Counted from the stretch's first letter, positions 11,890-24,789 are shown. The stretch: DNA of 64,000 nt from Dipteris shenzhenensis (GCA_047967505.1 CM106540.1); one strand, 5' to 3'. Notes: generated from the letters alone by a model not told the origin. A program made the numbers and translations.

Positions 11890-12945
11890 AATGTGATCCC
11901 CATCTTGTCTAGCTTCTCATACAAGGTCATTGTGTTGCAGTTGACATGAATTCAAATGCTCGCTCTTATGCATAGTTTTGGTAGTCTCCATCACCTCCCC
12001 CAACATCTCTAGGTCATCACCTTGGATGTCATGCATGCAGTTGGCCTCCTTGTGGCTGTGTTCTATGGATTCTATGTAGACATTGACGAAGGGCTAAGGA
12101 TTTTCAAGGAAAAGTTTTCTTGTATTGTATTGGCCCCAGCTCTAGATTTGGACTCCTGCAATTATGCACGGTCTTCAACCTCTCCATCATCTCCTCCATT
12201 GGCTCCCAAAAATTTTGAATGCAATAAGATAGACTCTATGAATACAATAATGTATTTTTGTCTATCAGCAAGCCTCAATGAGTCTCTTGACAATATTGAG
12301 TTGTACGAATCAAAGGACACCTAGAGTTGCATCTCAAGGAACTCTAGTACTTGTATGTAGTCATGACTATTAGGAAAGATGTGCACAAGAGGGTTTATCT
12401 AGCACAAGGTTTTTCAAGTGAAGTAAGTTTCCTTTATTTAGGATTGAGTCTAGCATGATTAAGAAGGCCTCTCTTGTCCTCGCCCTAAGCTCTTGTTGAC
12501 TTAGAAAATATTATAGGAGAGAATTTGATGGCAAAAGAAAGGCATAGATTAAAGTCTTAAAGCCCTCCACCCCAACTGCAACTCCCACCACCAAAAAGGG
12601 GGTTAGTCCCCCATTTGTTCCACCTTGCTTATGATGTCAAGCTTTATATGGCAAAACAATCCACCCTTCTATGGAATATATGATGCCCAAGGTATTTGGT
12701 GGTCTCTTGCTCTAAAGAATATTATCATATGTATGGAAAATGTACTCTTACAAGCATAGGATGCATGAAATTCGAAACTACAATGTGAGCAACAAGGCCT
12801 TGATTTTGAATCATCTCTATGAACTATTTTGACCTTATATGATCTTGGCTCTCTAGAATGATTATAATTTAACTACTGTGTTTAATTTATTTGATGCAAT
12901 GTGAAGTGTGACCAACTTAATCAAAACCATGAGTATAATTGATTA
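11890..12945. other. Unassigned sequence
   Basis: One plus-strand ORF (12022-12324, 100 codons) matches no family I know and shows no exon-like splice signals. Nothing else can be supported. Confidence 0.35.
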
Positions 12946-12949
12946 CAAT

Positions 12950-13500
12950 CAAAACTTTTTCTCAATGAGGCTTTGAGCAATGGCTGAGTGGCTATCCTCG
13001 CCAGATGTAATCTTTTGGGCTCTTGTCAATGAATGAGCAGTTATCCTCATAGGATCTATTCTTTTTTTCCAACTTTCATACAATACCATTATGGCAAAAC
13101 CAATCTTTTGATACAATGCTTTTGTTCTATTTTTACTTGATGAGGCTCTCAACAATTGATGTGTTGTTATTAACTGTCTTTAGATGTAGATGTAATCTAT
13201 TTTGTTCAATTTTTGCTCGATGTGTCTCTCTGCAATTGTTGAGTTGTTATAAGCTATCTGTGGAGGTAGATGTAATATTTTTTGTTTAATTTTTGCTCAA
13301 TGAGGTTCTCAACAATTGTTTTGTTATAAACTATATTTGCATGTAGATGTAATCTCTTTTGTTCAATTTTTGCTCGATGAGGCTCTCAACAATTACAGAG
13401 TTGTTATAAACTATCTTTGAATGTAATCTCTTTTGTTCAACTTTTGCCTCAGCAAATGACCGAGTTATCATACTTGCCGAAGGTTAATCTCTCTTGTTTC
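12950..13500. repeat. Degenerate tandem array, unit about 75 bp, four to six copies
   Basis: Successive units share 'ttttgttcaatttttgctc', 'gatgaggctctcaacaatt', 'gttgttataaactat' and 'atgtagatgtaatct'. The clearest copies lie between 13120 and 13445; the outermost copies are strongly diverged. The array encodes nothing recognisable. Confidence 0.8.
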
Positions 13501-13880
13501 AACTTTAATATAAATAATACTATTATTACAGTTGTCTTGCTAGTAGCAAGTGTTGCTAGGAGTGGTCGTTGCTAGTTACAGGCATTGCACAAGGCATGGG
13601 TGCATAAGAAAATACATTTTTCTTGGTTTTAGAATTAACTGCAAGCAATTCTAAAATAGTTTCAAGAACTAGCATGGTGGTTACAAGGAAATACACTTTC
13701 CTTAGCTTAGGATTAATTACAACATACACCTAGTGTGGTGGTTATACAAAGAAATACATTTTCCTTGGTTAGGATTTACTTTTCACCACTTGTTTTAAAC
13801 AATTAACTGCGCTCTCATTACACTATAACATCTTGTTCCAACCATTAGGTTAGTTTTAATTAAACTATTTAAAAATGCAA

Positions 13881-14003
13881 TTGTCGATATGGTCTTGAGG
13901 GGTCCCCCTTATGGGCAAGGACCATATCAATGCCACTGGACATATGTAGCATGTATATATGGCCCTTGCCCCTAAAGGGGACCCCTTAAGGGCCCTATCA
14001 ACA
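13881..14003. repeat. Foldback (inverted repeat), arms about 30-47 bp
   Basis: The inner arms 13898-13927 and 13957-13986 are inverted copies with a few mismatches (AGGGGTCCCC...GGGCAAGG.CCATAT against its complement), separated by about 29 bp. Weaker complementarity extends the arms out to 13881 and 14003. The size and structure fit a small foldback or MITE-like relic. Confidence 0.7.
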
Positions 14004-14539
14004 TGAAAGGGGACTCCTTGATGTGAAATATATGAATAATTATGGGATTCCAATGTGAGTCTCATATCACCCAGCCAATTGACGTAAACACATTTTCTTT
14101 GGTTTAGAAGTAGCTACAACCACCACTAAAATAACTCCAAGAACTAGTGTGGTGGTCACTCTAAGCCAACGTCGCCACCTTCTTAACGTGATGGTCACAA
14201 ATCTAGATGAGTGTGGAAAAGCTATATGTAGATGATAGGTGATGAGATATGGGTATATGGCAGGTGGCAAGATATAGGCAGATGACAGGGGGCGAGTTGC
14301 AAGTGGATGATAGGACAGTCTAATGCACAAAGATGCAGCATAGAGACTGCATGAAGGAGGAATAACTGCTCATGTAGTGACATGTGTTGAGATCTATGGT
14401 ATTTAGAACAACAAATTTTGATAGTGTGGCAATCATTACGTTGGGAAAATTTTCAACGAGAGCACGAGTCCATTCAAAATTCAAAATCTCACCCACTAGC
14501 ACATTGCATCGCATCCCAAAACTTCCCCTAAAATAGTTT

Positions 14540-15580
14540 TGTGATTGGCTACACTCGATTGTGTAGTGACCCAAACAGCCAGACCTAGCCTAGTCTGTAC
14601 CCTTGCCTTTTTCGATCACTTGAATCCATCTATATGGATAGCTTCCTGTACCTCGACCAAGAGAGTGGTTAGAGATGAGTCATCCAAATCCACGAGTAGA
14701 GATTCCCACATATGTGCTCTACACCCAACCAATGATTCATTTAAAATCTCTACTTTTTGACCCTTGCCTCCCACTACTTAGTCACCTTCACCACCACCAC
14801 TCCAATAGCTTTGTCCCAGCATTGAGCTTAAATGGCACCTCAAAGGATCTCCCTATCAACCTTGAAACAAAAGAATGCCAACCAATCAGTACATGGTCAG
14901 ACAGTCCCATGTCTAGGAGAAAACCACCCCCCATAGGAGCAGACATCTGTAATCCTTCCTTGAAGAAATAAAATCTATCAATCCTACTTGCACCAAACTC
15001 TACTCTTTCCTCCCATTACTCTAGGAAGGCCACTCAACCCCTCGGGATCAAGATCAGCCCCATCAATTAGCCTTTTATCCAAACTTAGCTCTTCCCAAGC
15101 CTCTAACTTTAACCTCATCATCCCTCTAGTGTGAGACAACCTATCAACACCTAACACACTCATATTCCAGTCCTAGCTAGCACCCACTTACACCCATTGA
15201 TCGACCTATTGAGGCCCAACCAACACTCAAACCTAAGAGATAACTCATTAAAGGCATATACACATACAACGTTCAATGAGAACCCCACCACCACGGATAG
15301 AGACATGGCTAGGAACTGACCCAGCTAGCATCCCAGAAGATATCTTTCCTCCTAACAACCTTTTAAACAACACTGCAACACCCCCTTCCCATGACAAGGC
15401 AAGTTGACAAAGACATCAAACCCTAGTTGTCGAAACACAAGCGACATACCTTCATCCAAACCACATTTAATTTCTTGAAGGAGTATTACATTGGCATTCC
15501 ATCTCTTGACTGCTGCAGTATATTACTTTTGCTTATCCATATCACAACACCCACGAACATTCTAGGACACCAATGATACT
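14540..15580 (-). pseudogene. Decayed LINE endonuclease
   Basis: The minus strand, read across stops, shows the APE-type endonuclease order: N-x-RG start near 15570, 'LLQEIKC' near 15470 (catalytic Glu), 'FVNLPCHGKG', 'VCVYA' near 15255, then 'LEEWEER' and 'SRIDRFYF', and finally 'GLSDHVLIGW' near 14905 (catalytic SDH). Downstream 'SFEVPFKLN' also fits the plant L1-like pattern. There is no reverse transcriptase beyond 14540, so the element is truncated after its endonuclease. Many stop codons show it is dead. Confidence 0.62.
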
Positions 15581-15724
15581 ATGGGAAAAGAATCCTTACC
15601 TCTCATATTTTGCAAGGAATTTATATGCATCTTTGAGGAAATTAAAATGATGCTCCTTACCACCCACTGCATGTAGCATATTCTTGAGTCTTTTTTATAT
15701 GCCTTTTAACACCAGTAATTGATT

Positions 15725-16280
15725 CTAAGATCCTTCCTCCATGACTTTGCTATTTGTAGACTTCTCTTCCAAGAATAGTTTCTTTGTGTTGGCATTCGAT
15801 AGCTCTTCCTCATCTGCATCTTTTCTTAGTAGAACGATAGTTGCTTGCACCACCAGCTCAGTAGGCTCAATTACTAGACGATCATCCTTTGAACTTTTAT
15901 TATCAACCTCCACTCGGGTATTTCCTTTCCTCCCACAACTTTCCAAGCCTTTGGCATCATGAGATCCCTCCCTTCAAGATATCCTATATCCAACCTGAAT
16001 GAGGCCTTGCATGTTGGGAATCCATTGTAGATCATCCTCAAAGATGATCCACCCACTCTTTCATGTTGCTCTTTTGAGTTCTATCCATCTCCAATGCATG
16101 AGAATTTGCTTGATCCAAGAAAGGAACAGCCTTAACAACATATGCTCGCCCAAATGCACGGTAATTTGGTCTTTGATAGCCTTGATCCCTCCAAGTTTTT
16201 GATTGTGTGGGATGCGAGTTGGAAAATCAATTATAATAAAGTTGGCATGCTACACGTGAGCAATGAAGTAGGTGGCTAGA
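15725..16280 (-). pseudogene. LINE ORF1-like remnant upstream of the decayed endonuclease
   Basis: Minus-strand frames upstream of the endonuclease read 'DFPTRIPHN.KLGGIKAIK' and 'GLESCGRKGNTRV', resembling the nucleic-acid-binding ORF1/gag of plant L1-like elements. Its position, just 5' of the endonuclease on the same strand, supports this. Frames shift several times. I rate it likely but not secure. Confidence 0.42.
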
Positions 16281-16581
16281 TGCAATGAAGCAAACCAATT
16301 TTGTGCTACATGCGTATGCAAAGCCACAAATCAAACTCATTAGGGAAAACCTATTATGAAGTGGTCAGCCGTGATTATGGGTATACCAACAAAACAGTTT
16401 AGGACCTTGGTAGAGTGGGCTATGAAGCAAGGAGAGCTCTACATAGGGATTCATCTCAAGGTGTATTGCAGAAAGAGAGAGGAGATATTGTCTAAGGCAC
16501 ACCTATTGAAAGCTATATACAATGGATTGATTGTGGTCACACAATTAGCTAAAAGAGAATCGAGATATCTTTGACAATAAA

Positions 16582-16985
16582 TGTTGGAAGATAATAAGGC
16601 ACTTAGTCACTTAGTCCTAAATAGTACTCTAGAATCGTAGTTGCCTTAAGTAGCATAATGAAGTAGTTGTATGGTTATACATGCATGTAAGTGGTGTATG
16701 GACGACTTGGGATATATATAGTTGCATACCTTTCAGAATGATATCAGACTTGTAGTATTGCTATACTTTGTCCAGTTTCATATTGATGTAATACTCAGAT
16801 ATGATAGTAATGAATGGAGGAAGACACTTTTTTCATTGTATAATGTGTTTCTTCAATGTAATGGATTGATGTTACATTTTGACTTTCATTTGATGTGTTT
16901 CCGATTCTGCATATATCTACCCATGGAGTAGAGTTTTTTTGAGTTCAGATGTATAAGTGCTTGGGGTAAAACTACCTTAAACACA
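16582..16985 (+). repeat. Putative 5' LTR of the decayed gypsy
   Basis: It starts TGTTGGAAG, ends CTTAAACACA, and is followed at once by TTTGGCGAT, which looks like the primer-binding region of many plant gypsy elements. A TATA-like 'gatatatatag' lies near 16700. With no 3' copy the limits are inferred from TG...CA and the primer site. Confidence 0.45.
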
Positions 16986-17443
16986 TTTGGCGATCTTGCA
17001 ATTGCTTCGAATTCGGGAAACCTTGCAATGAGAGGAGTGCATGGCATATGATTCTAATTGGTGGAAGTTGTTCGCATGATGGTTGAGATTGGAGGCCAGG
17101 AAACAACAGTACAAAGCGAAGTACCACAATTGAAGACGCGCTATCCATAAGGGAATGGGCAGGGCAGATGGACAGAACGAATGTAGTGCTAGTCAACACT
17201 TTGCAAAATTTGGTGAAAGAAGAGGCAAATGGGAAGGGGTCGTCATCCTATTATTGGAAATGAAGGCTTTTGGAGTGCAATGAAAGGATGAATGAATTAT
17301 GTTCCTATCGAGTGCAAAGTGGCAACGAATCAGTGATCTGCAAACAATTTATGAAAGAAAGCACAATGACTGTGGACTAGACAAGATCGACTGAAGTCCT
17401 CGACTGAAGGGGATATTGGCCTTCATGGAGAATCTCAGAGCAG

Positions 17444-18823
17444 ATGTCGGACACAGAGGAACAGGAGACTCTTACCCATCAAGGACACACATACTTCACA
17501 AGAGCAAGAGCCAAAACTGATGCATCAATTCAAATGGAAGATCCACCACCTCTTGAAGGTGACAGCAATGAGGATGTCGACTATGTTCCAAGCATGGAAG
17601 GATCCTCAACGGATTCTACCCAGAATTTAGAGTATTTAGAACTAAAGAAAGCAAATCCAAGCATGACCCCGGAGTCACCATCAAAAGTCTTCATCGAAAT
17701 AACCTATGGATCATATATTGCAGCAAGAGTTTGTGTTGTAGCCTGAAGCTTGTTCGATATATTGCCACCTCAACCAAGAAGGAGTTTAAACTGGTGAACC
17801 ACCTGTCATCATGACAAATCCGAATCCACTAGTAAAAGCTGCAAAGTTCATAGGGAAAAAGAGACAAGACCTTGATAGTCATGTAGTGCAGTTTAAAACC
17901 CGATGGATTGCAAGAGGTTTCTAAGGATTAGCAAATGCAGTAAAAAAGGAGTAGTTTACAGCCACAATGGAAGGGAGAGCAATGAGCTAGTTTCATGCAG
18001 TATGGGCGACCACACTTTGTTACATATAAGGAACTGAAGGTATCTTTCTTGGGAAGATTTTGTAAGGGAAAAAAAACAAAGGCAGTGCTTAAAAGGCTTC
18101 ACAACATGAAGCAAAAAGATCTATTAGTGGATTATGCACAGAATTTAGAAATTTGTATCGAAGGCTAGTAGCTCTAAAGAATAGTTGGGAGACTATTTCT
18201 GCAAAGGGCTCAACAAGGAGTTGCAGACAGGAGTAGTAGGCCTTGATCAACTTGCTAGAGCAAATGATTTCAATAATCTGGTGGAATCTGCTCAAAGAGT
18301 AGAAAGAAGATCTCGAGCATCAAAGAACAAAGAAAAGAAGGTAAAGAAGAAAAAGCACAATGACTCTGACTTTGAATTAGAAGAAGAGGAAGAATTTGAT
18401 TCAGATAGTGACGACAGTGATAGTTCAGAAGATGAGAGTTCCAACAAAGATTCAGATGAGGAAGGAGAAGGAAAGAAGAGCAAGACAAAAGAAAAAGACA
18501 AGAAGTCTAAAACAAAGGGTAAAACCAAAATGAAGAAAAAAGAGGAAAGGAGTCCTAAAGGAGACTCTAAACTTGAGAAGATAATTAAGGAACAATTGAA
18601 GAGTATGGGAGTAGAATCAAAGAAAGAAAAGGTACCATGTGAGTATTGTGGAAAAGATAATCATGATAAAGAAAAGTGTTGGTATAATCCAAGTTATAGG
18701 GGGAGGTTACCACCTCATTTGCAGCCAGCAGCACAAGCTGCCCAAATAGCAACAGTTAATCAAGTGGGAGCACAAGCTAACCCAAGATATAACAATGCAA
18801 CACCTAGAAGACAACAAAACTAG
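17444..18823 (+). pseudogene. gag of decayed gypsy, with zinc knuckle
   Basis: An opening frame (17444-17746) leads into a broken capsid-like region ('QFKTRWIARGF', 'EGRAMS.FHAV', 'FLGRFCKGKK'). The open frame 18185-18823 carries a long Lys/Asp/Glu/Ser-rich tract of about 110 residues and then a CCHC zinc knuckle, CEYCGKDNHDKEKC (C-x2-C-x4-H-x4-C). The acidic-basic run next to the knuckle is unusually long for a gag. Stops separate the segments, so the protein cannot be made whole. Confidence 0.7.
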
Positions 18824-19812
18824 AACTAGAATACGTAGCAAAGACAAAACAGTCAAGCATGCACTTATTGTGGGCTTGAGGATGGACATCATCAGGGCCC
18901 TCAGTGTGAACTATGGTGTGAACACAGAAATGAAAGAGGCATACCCATTGTGAATTTCACCCCCAAACTTAATGCAAACCCTCCACCACAACCACCACCA
19001 GGGGTAAATGTGGTCATTTTGGAGACAATTGTGGAGGAATCCAAAGAGATCTTCCAAGAGGAGACTACAAGAATAGTTACAAAGATTCATAGTAAACATG
19101 ATATTTAGTATCTTGAATGTGAGTGTGATTGTTCAAAGTGTCGAAAGGAAGTTGATGTGTCCATGGTTCAGCTGAATACTGAGGCGTCAGTAATCATAAG
19201 AGTGGGAGCCAAGGCTCAAGTTCAAGCAAAACATCCATTGGCATTTGATACAAAACAGTTGGTGGATTGGGAGGAACAACAAGAATTCAGGGATGCAACC
19301 TTAAGGGCATATATACAAAGCAAATGAAGTGAAGAAAGATAGAGGAGAGGAGTCTAGTAAAGGAAACAAGGATCCGACACAGCTCTGACAGTCAAAGGAG
19401 AACAGTTAGAACATAGTAAGATGTAGATCGGATGAAGGAAGATAATGATACTGATAAGAGTAATACTAGAATGGCAGAAATCAAACAAATAAAGCAACAA
19501 CAAGTCTAGTTTCAAGAAGATACTTCTCAGAGTAATACAATAAAAAAGGAAGATGTGACACCTATCAGGACTGGTTCGAACACTAATTTGAACACGGTCA
19601 AAAGCAGTAAGGAGAAAGCTAAAGGTAAGAAAGAAGAAAAGGATGCACCGAAAAGGGAGCAGGAGTTGCTGAGCAAGGAGGAAGTACAAGAATCTAAAGT
19701 AAAGCCAAAAAATAATGAAGGTCAAGAGGAATTTTGTAGAGAATTGATACACTCAAAGATCCACATAACACTTGATCAATTGCTCAATTTGGTACTTGCT
19801 TTTAAAGAATAG

Positions 19813-20181
19813 TTGTGCCAAAATTTGCATAAGGAGCAATCTTCTATAGCTAAAGTGGGAGTAAGAATGGAAGATGAAGAAGATGTGGAAACCTATACAT
19901 CTATGGTGGAGGATGTTGATTATAAAGTACCTACAGTAGATGTGGAATACAAAAGACAAATAATTTCAATACTCATTGATGGGGGATCTGGTGTAAATAT
20001 ACTATCAGAAAAGTTGTATAAGTTTTTTTGTGACAATGAATTGGTCCTAGCACCTTTTCAAGTCAGGATGGCTGATCAAAGGAGAATCCAACCATTGGGT
20101 ATAGTGAGAATGGAGGAAAAAGAAACTTCATACTCTATGCTATTGGGTAGGCCTTGGCTCCATGCTACAAAAGCTAAGTAG
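19813..20181 (+). pseudogene. Aspartic protease domain of decayed gypsy
   Basis: The retropepsin-like core is ISILIDGGSGVNILS, with D-G-G where DSG/DTG is usual, and a second conserved patch SYSMLLGRPWLHATKA (flap/'LGRPWL' motif). It lies between gag and RT as expected. A glycine in place of Ser/Thr at the active-site triad probably weakens activity, and stops flank the segment. Confidence 0.7.
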
Positions 20182-20689
20182 GATTGGGAAGCTGAAAGGA
20201 TTACTGTCAGGAAGGGAAAGAAAAAGTATAAGATAGGTTTTACCTTGAAGAGAACTCTTCCTAGACACATGCAACCCATAGAGGCGGAGGGAGTTAATAT
20301 GGTAGCAGACTTAGAAGAGGATGAAGAGGATTATTTTTTAAGGAGAAACCCTTCATTGGTACCATTGTTTGAAGTGGATGTGGTTGGCTATTAATAGAAA
20401 TAAACAAATCATAAGAAGACTGATTCGGATACAAATTTGACTGTGCAGAGCAACAAGCCAGGTAGTTTCGACCAAAAGGTAGATGTCGACCAAAGGAAGT
20501 CAGATGACTCTGATGTTGAGGAAGAAACAATGGAAGGAGGTCTAAAAACACATATTCAAGCAGTGATCCAGGCAGAGAAGGCCTTTGAAGAACATATGAG
20601 CAAGAGTGCTACAGTGAAAGAAGATGAGCTTGAAGACATGAATCTTGGTGACAAGGAAGACCCAAAGATGGTTTGTGTCAACACTGAAT

Positions 20690-21530
20690 TGAAAGAAGCT
20701 TTCAAAGGGAAATTGAAGAATCTATTACTGGAGCTCAAAGACATCTTTGCATGGCATTATATAGATATGGAGTTGATCCTTCTTTTTGTCAGCATAAGAT
20801 AAATCTTAAAAAAGATGCAGTCCCAATTGTTCAGCAAAGATATAGAATGAATCCTAATTATGCTAAGTAAGTAAAGAAGAGTTCGATAAACTTTTGAATG
20901 TTGGGTTTATATATCCTTTGGATAGAGTCACTTGGTTGTCACCTATTGTTATAGTTCCAAAAAGAGATGGCAAGCTAAGAATATGTGTGGATTATAGGAA
21001 GCTGAATGCAACAACAACCATTCCCTTTACCTTTTTGTGATGACATGTTGGATGATGTGGTAGGCCATGATTTTTATAGCTTTTTGGATGGATTCAATGT
21101 TTACAATCAAATAAGAATGGCTCAAGAGGATGAAGATAAAACTACATTTGTCATGGAATGGGGAGTATTTGCAAGCAATGTAATGACTTTTGGTTTAAAG
21201 AATGCTCCACCAACTTTCCAGAAGTGGATTCAAGAGGTGTTTGCAGATTGCCTTACTTCCTTCATGAGAGTATTCCTAGATGATTTTACAGTTTTTGGTA
21301 AGAGATCAGATCATTGGATCATCTCGTATTATGTTTTGAAAAATGTTGGATGGCTTGTTTGAGCTTGAATCCAAGTAAATGTGCTTTTGCTATGGAAAGA
21401 GGTGTGTTATTAGGGCACAATATATCTGAGGATGGAATGGCTATTGATCCAAGGAAGGTATCTGTCATACAGAAAGCTTTGTTTCCTAAGAATGTCAAAG
21501 CATTGTCTAGATTTATTGGCCAAATCTAAA
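20690..21530 (+). pseudogene. Reverse transcriptase of decayed gypsy
   Basis: The segments, in order, are FAWHYIDM, 'PIVIVPKRDGKLRICVDYRK', 'YSFLDGFNVYNQIRM', 'TFGLKNAPPTFQKW', the catalytic FLDDFTVFG near 21280, and the thumb segment 'LNPSKCAFAM.RGVLLGHN'. They fall in at least three frames because of indels near 20800, 21010 and 21340. All catalytic Asp codons are still present, but the frame is lost. Confidence 0.85.
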
Positions 21531-21599
21531 GGCATATCAGATTCCTGAGGTATCTATGTCTGGGGATTGGAGAAGCAACAAGGATTTGATGTTTTAAAG

Positions 21600-22030
21600 A
21601 AGATGTTAGTAGTAGCTCCTATCCTACAACCTCCAGATTGGGAGTTACCCTTTCATGCGTTGTAGATGCCTCTAATGTGGCAGTTGGAGCAGTATTGATG
21701 CAAAACAACCATAAAAAATGGTTCTGGCCTGTTTATTATGCCAATAGAGTGTTAACAAAGGTTGAAAAGAATTATGTAGTTAGGTCACTGAAAGAGAAGC
21801 TTTGGGAATGGTATATGCTTTACATAAGTTCAAACATTACCTACTTGGCAATAAGGTTGTATTTCATGTAGATCACCAGGCTTTGATCTATTTGGTAACT
21901 AAACCGCAACTAACAGGAAGACTTGCAAGGTGGATGCTATTGTTATAGGAATTTGATTATCAGATAATTCATACAATGGGGAGACAGCATGCGGTTGCTG
22001 ATTACTTGAGTAGACTTATCATAGGAGAAG
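21600..22030 (+). pseudogene. RNase H domain of decayed gypsy
   Basis: The RNase H core begins VVDASNVAVGAVL, the usual D-A-S motif, followed by 'PVYYANRVLTKVEKNY' and, after a frameshift, the HQALIYLVT-like segment and the 'ADYLSR' end near 22000. It sits directly after RT as in all gypsy elements. Broken by frameshifts. Confidence 0.75.
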
Positions 22031-22259
22031 ATCCTATTGGAGTGACGAATCAACTACTAGGTTCATACTTGTTCGTCGTCCGGATGGATGATCCAAAAGT
22101 TTGGTATGTTTGCATGCTATTTTCCCTTACTGATGGATAGATGCATGATTCTTTGACAAGGGATCAGAAAAAGAAAATGGTGTTACAAAGTAAGCCTTAT
22201 TTGGTTATTGCTAGGGTGCTCTATAAAAGAGGTATTGATCAAGTAATCAGAAGACGTGT

Positions 22260-22665
22260 ACCAGTTCATGAGCAGTAGGCAATATTGATGGAGGCACATG
22301 TTGGAAGTGCTAGAGGACATTTCTCAGGGGAGGTCACAGGCAAAAAGATTATGCAAGCAGGCTTGTGGTGGCCGACAGTGTTTAAAGATGCTCATCAATA
22401 TGCAAAGGAGTGTTTAACATGTTAGAGAGATGGGAAATCATCACCAAAGGATAGGATGCCTCATCAACCGATTCTTCCACTTGAACCTTTTCAAAAATTG
22501 GGCTTGGATTTTATTGGTCCAATTAAGCCAGTAACTAGGTATATAGATAATAAATACATACTTGTTGCTACTGATTATTGTACTAAGTGGGTTGAGGCAG
22601 TAGCTTTGAACAATAATAAGGGAAGAAGTGTTGCAACTATTTTGTATCATAATATCATGACAACA
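22260..22665 (+). pseudogene. Integrase N-terminus and first catalytic Asp, decayed gypsy
   Basis: The HHCC zinc domain reads HVGSARGHFSG ... 'AGLWWPTVFKDAHQYAKECLTC'; the catalytic core begins 'LGLDFIGPI' (first D) and 'DYCTKWVEAVA'. The second D and the E are missing because the element ends at about 22665. One stop interrupts the zinc domain. Confidence 0.78.
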
Positions 22666-23400
22666 TTGGTTAAGGCCATGGGAAACCAGGCCACCTTGGT
22701 TTCATTGGATTGATCTCCACCCGCTCGGCATGTGGCATCAAAATGCTGGAGGAATCAGGATGGATCTCCCCTACCATTATATTTGGGAAGTTCCAATTTT
22801 CCCACGGGGTGCATGCCTTGATTGTTATTATTTCTGAGATTAAAGAAATTGTTAGCCTCCGCATTGAGGTCAATATCCCCATCATCGGCATGATGGCGTC
22901 CAGCCATGTTGGCGTGGAGGAGTCAAAGGGATTTCTTGAATTTTAGGAGGGGAATTGAGGTAGAGGATTGTCAAAGGCGGTGGTTGTAGTGAAGTTGTAT
23001 GCAGATTTGGCAAGTGTTGGAGTTGGAGGCATTGGCCGGAGCATAGTTGCATGCAGATTGGGTGAGAGTTGCAAAGGGTGTCTCTACCGCAAGTGCGGTT
23101 GTTGATATAGTTGTGTTTGGAGGGTTAGATTTGTGTTACTATTGTAGGGACCTTCATGTTAATAATGTGCCTAATATTGTCCCACATGTGTAGGGAAATG
23201 TGTCGGTGCAGATGGATCGTCAATCGGAGGGTAGACTCTCCTCACAACTTGCTCCGAGTCTTTTGCCAACTTGTAAGCATACAACAACTCCTCTTTTCGC
23301 TCCTCACTTTCCTCATCTTCACCTTCTCGATCAATCAAGCATCTAGCCGCCCCCATATCCTGTACAAAAACTTAGCTCATAAGCATAAGAGTTACATGTT
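22666..23400 (-). pseudogene. gag fragment of another gypsy element
   Basis: Minus-strand frames give an acidic N-terminal segment ('LIDREGEDEESEER.EELLYAY') and, further on, 'GKLELPKYNGRGDPS.FQHF', which matches the 'K.P.Y.G..DP..F...F' opening of plant gypsy gags. The fragment abuts the broken integrase of the plus-strand gypsy, so one element was inserted into or recombined with the other. Family call moderate. Confidence 0.48.
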
Positions 23401-23701
23401 TCAATGAAACTCAAAACAAAGCTAGAAATATTCAATGCTTCAACTAAGTCCATATCCTCTTGGAATGACTTTCCTTTCATGGGTCCATATAGAAGGGATC
23501 TAAGATAAAATTGTAGTTCCTACAATGTATGCACGTAGTAATTGGCCATCTTTGGGAAGCAAAGTGAGCTACCAATGCTCCTACTTTAGCACTCTCTTGG
23601 AGGCAATCCTGTCCTCGGTCACTTTATGTCAAATCTTTATTTTACTTTAGTCCAAAATTTTGTATAATTTATGTCCTAGATCGCTTTCCTTCAATTCTGA
23701 C

Positions 23702-23703
<2 letters not shown>

Positions 23704-23747
<44 letters not shown>
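23704..23747. repeat. (GA)n microsatellite
   Basis: About 22 GA units in a row; it accounts for the Arg/Glu ORF on the plus strand. Confidence 0.97.
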
Positions 23748-23749
<2 letters not shown>

Positions 23750-23809
23750 CTAAATAAAATAATAAACCATAAATTTCTTGCCATACTTTTAAAGATGATA
23801 GGATTGGAG

Positions 23810-24150
23810 CAAAAGGTTGTGTTGTACCCAAGCTGTTGCTTGTTGGCTCTTCCAACAACCTATTGCTAGAGCAATCGGTTCGGGTGCAGCACAACCCCTT
23901 CACTAATTTGGACAAAGAGTTGTATTGCACCCAACCTATGTTGGATCTAGGTTGTGTTGCATGCAACTTATTGCTTAAGCAACACCTTGGAGTGAAACAC
24001 TTCTTCTTGCTTAAATCTATGAAATTTCTTGGTTCAACCAAGAGACTGTGTTGTACACAAACCTATTGCTCAAGAAACAAGTCGATAATTGGTGGAAGAG
24101 CCAACATGTTGCTCAAGCAACAACTTGGGTGCAACACAACCTCTTGCTCA
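23810..24150. repeat. Degenerate repeats with 'TTGCT(C)AAGCAAC' cores
   Basis: Several loosely repeated blocks contain 'gttgtgttg(t/c)acccaa', 'ttgctcaagcaac' and 'ggtgcaacacaac'. They look like a diverged minisatellite. No coding function is seen. Confidence 0.5.
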
Positions 24151-24789
24151 ATTCTATAAATTTTAAAATTGTGGGTATAAGTTTAGGATTTTCACAAATT
24201 TGTTGGAAGAATTGAAAATTTTTCTCATTTTAGTACAAAATATGAGGGTTTATGGGGTTTAGTGTCTAGGGTCTAGTGCTTTTAGGATTAACCTTTTGAA
24301 GAATTAAGATATTTTCTTGAGATGAAAACCTACGTTTAGGGTTGCAAGTTTGAGATTTATTAATTGCTTGAAGAAGCACCTTGTATTTTTCTCCAATTAC
24401 GAGTTTAGTTTTTAAAATAAGTATTCACTCTAATGATAATCGAAAGACCTTGGCCTCTCTTAATTTGTCCAATGGATTATCTATTAGAACGAGGTATGTC
24501 TTATTTACCTTATTTTTGTTTTCTACATGATAATCAATGCACATTTGGTACATATCGCTCTTTTTAACAAAAACAAGTACTAGATAGGGAGAATTGATAG
24601 ATCTTTATTAATCCTATTTCTAATAACCGCTCCCCATGTCTTTGAATAACTTTTTATTCTATCATGTTTACTCTATATGGTACTTTACAAGGTGGAGTAT
24701 TACCTAGAACTATTTCTATCCTCTTTTTGACTAATCCTCTTTCTAATAACTCTTCTACATGTCTTTGAATCTCTTTTTATTCTACATGT

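Larger units (their letters stand above)
16582..22665 (+). mobile_element. Decayed Ty3/gypsy retrotransposon (3'-truncated)
   Basis: Order on the plus strand: putative 5' LTR, gag with zinc knuckle, aspartic protease, RT, RNase H, then integrase up to about 22665. There the sequence switches abruptly to a minus-strand gag of another element. No 3' LTR is seen. PR-RT-RH-IN order identifies Ty3/gypsy; no chromodomain is reached. Numerous in-frame stops in every domain show an old, inactive copy. Confidence 0.85.
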
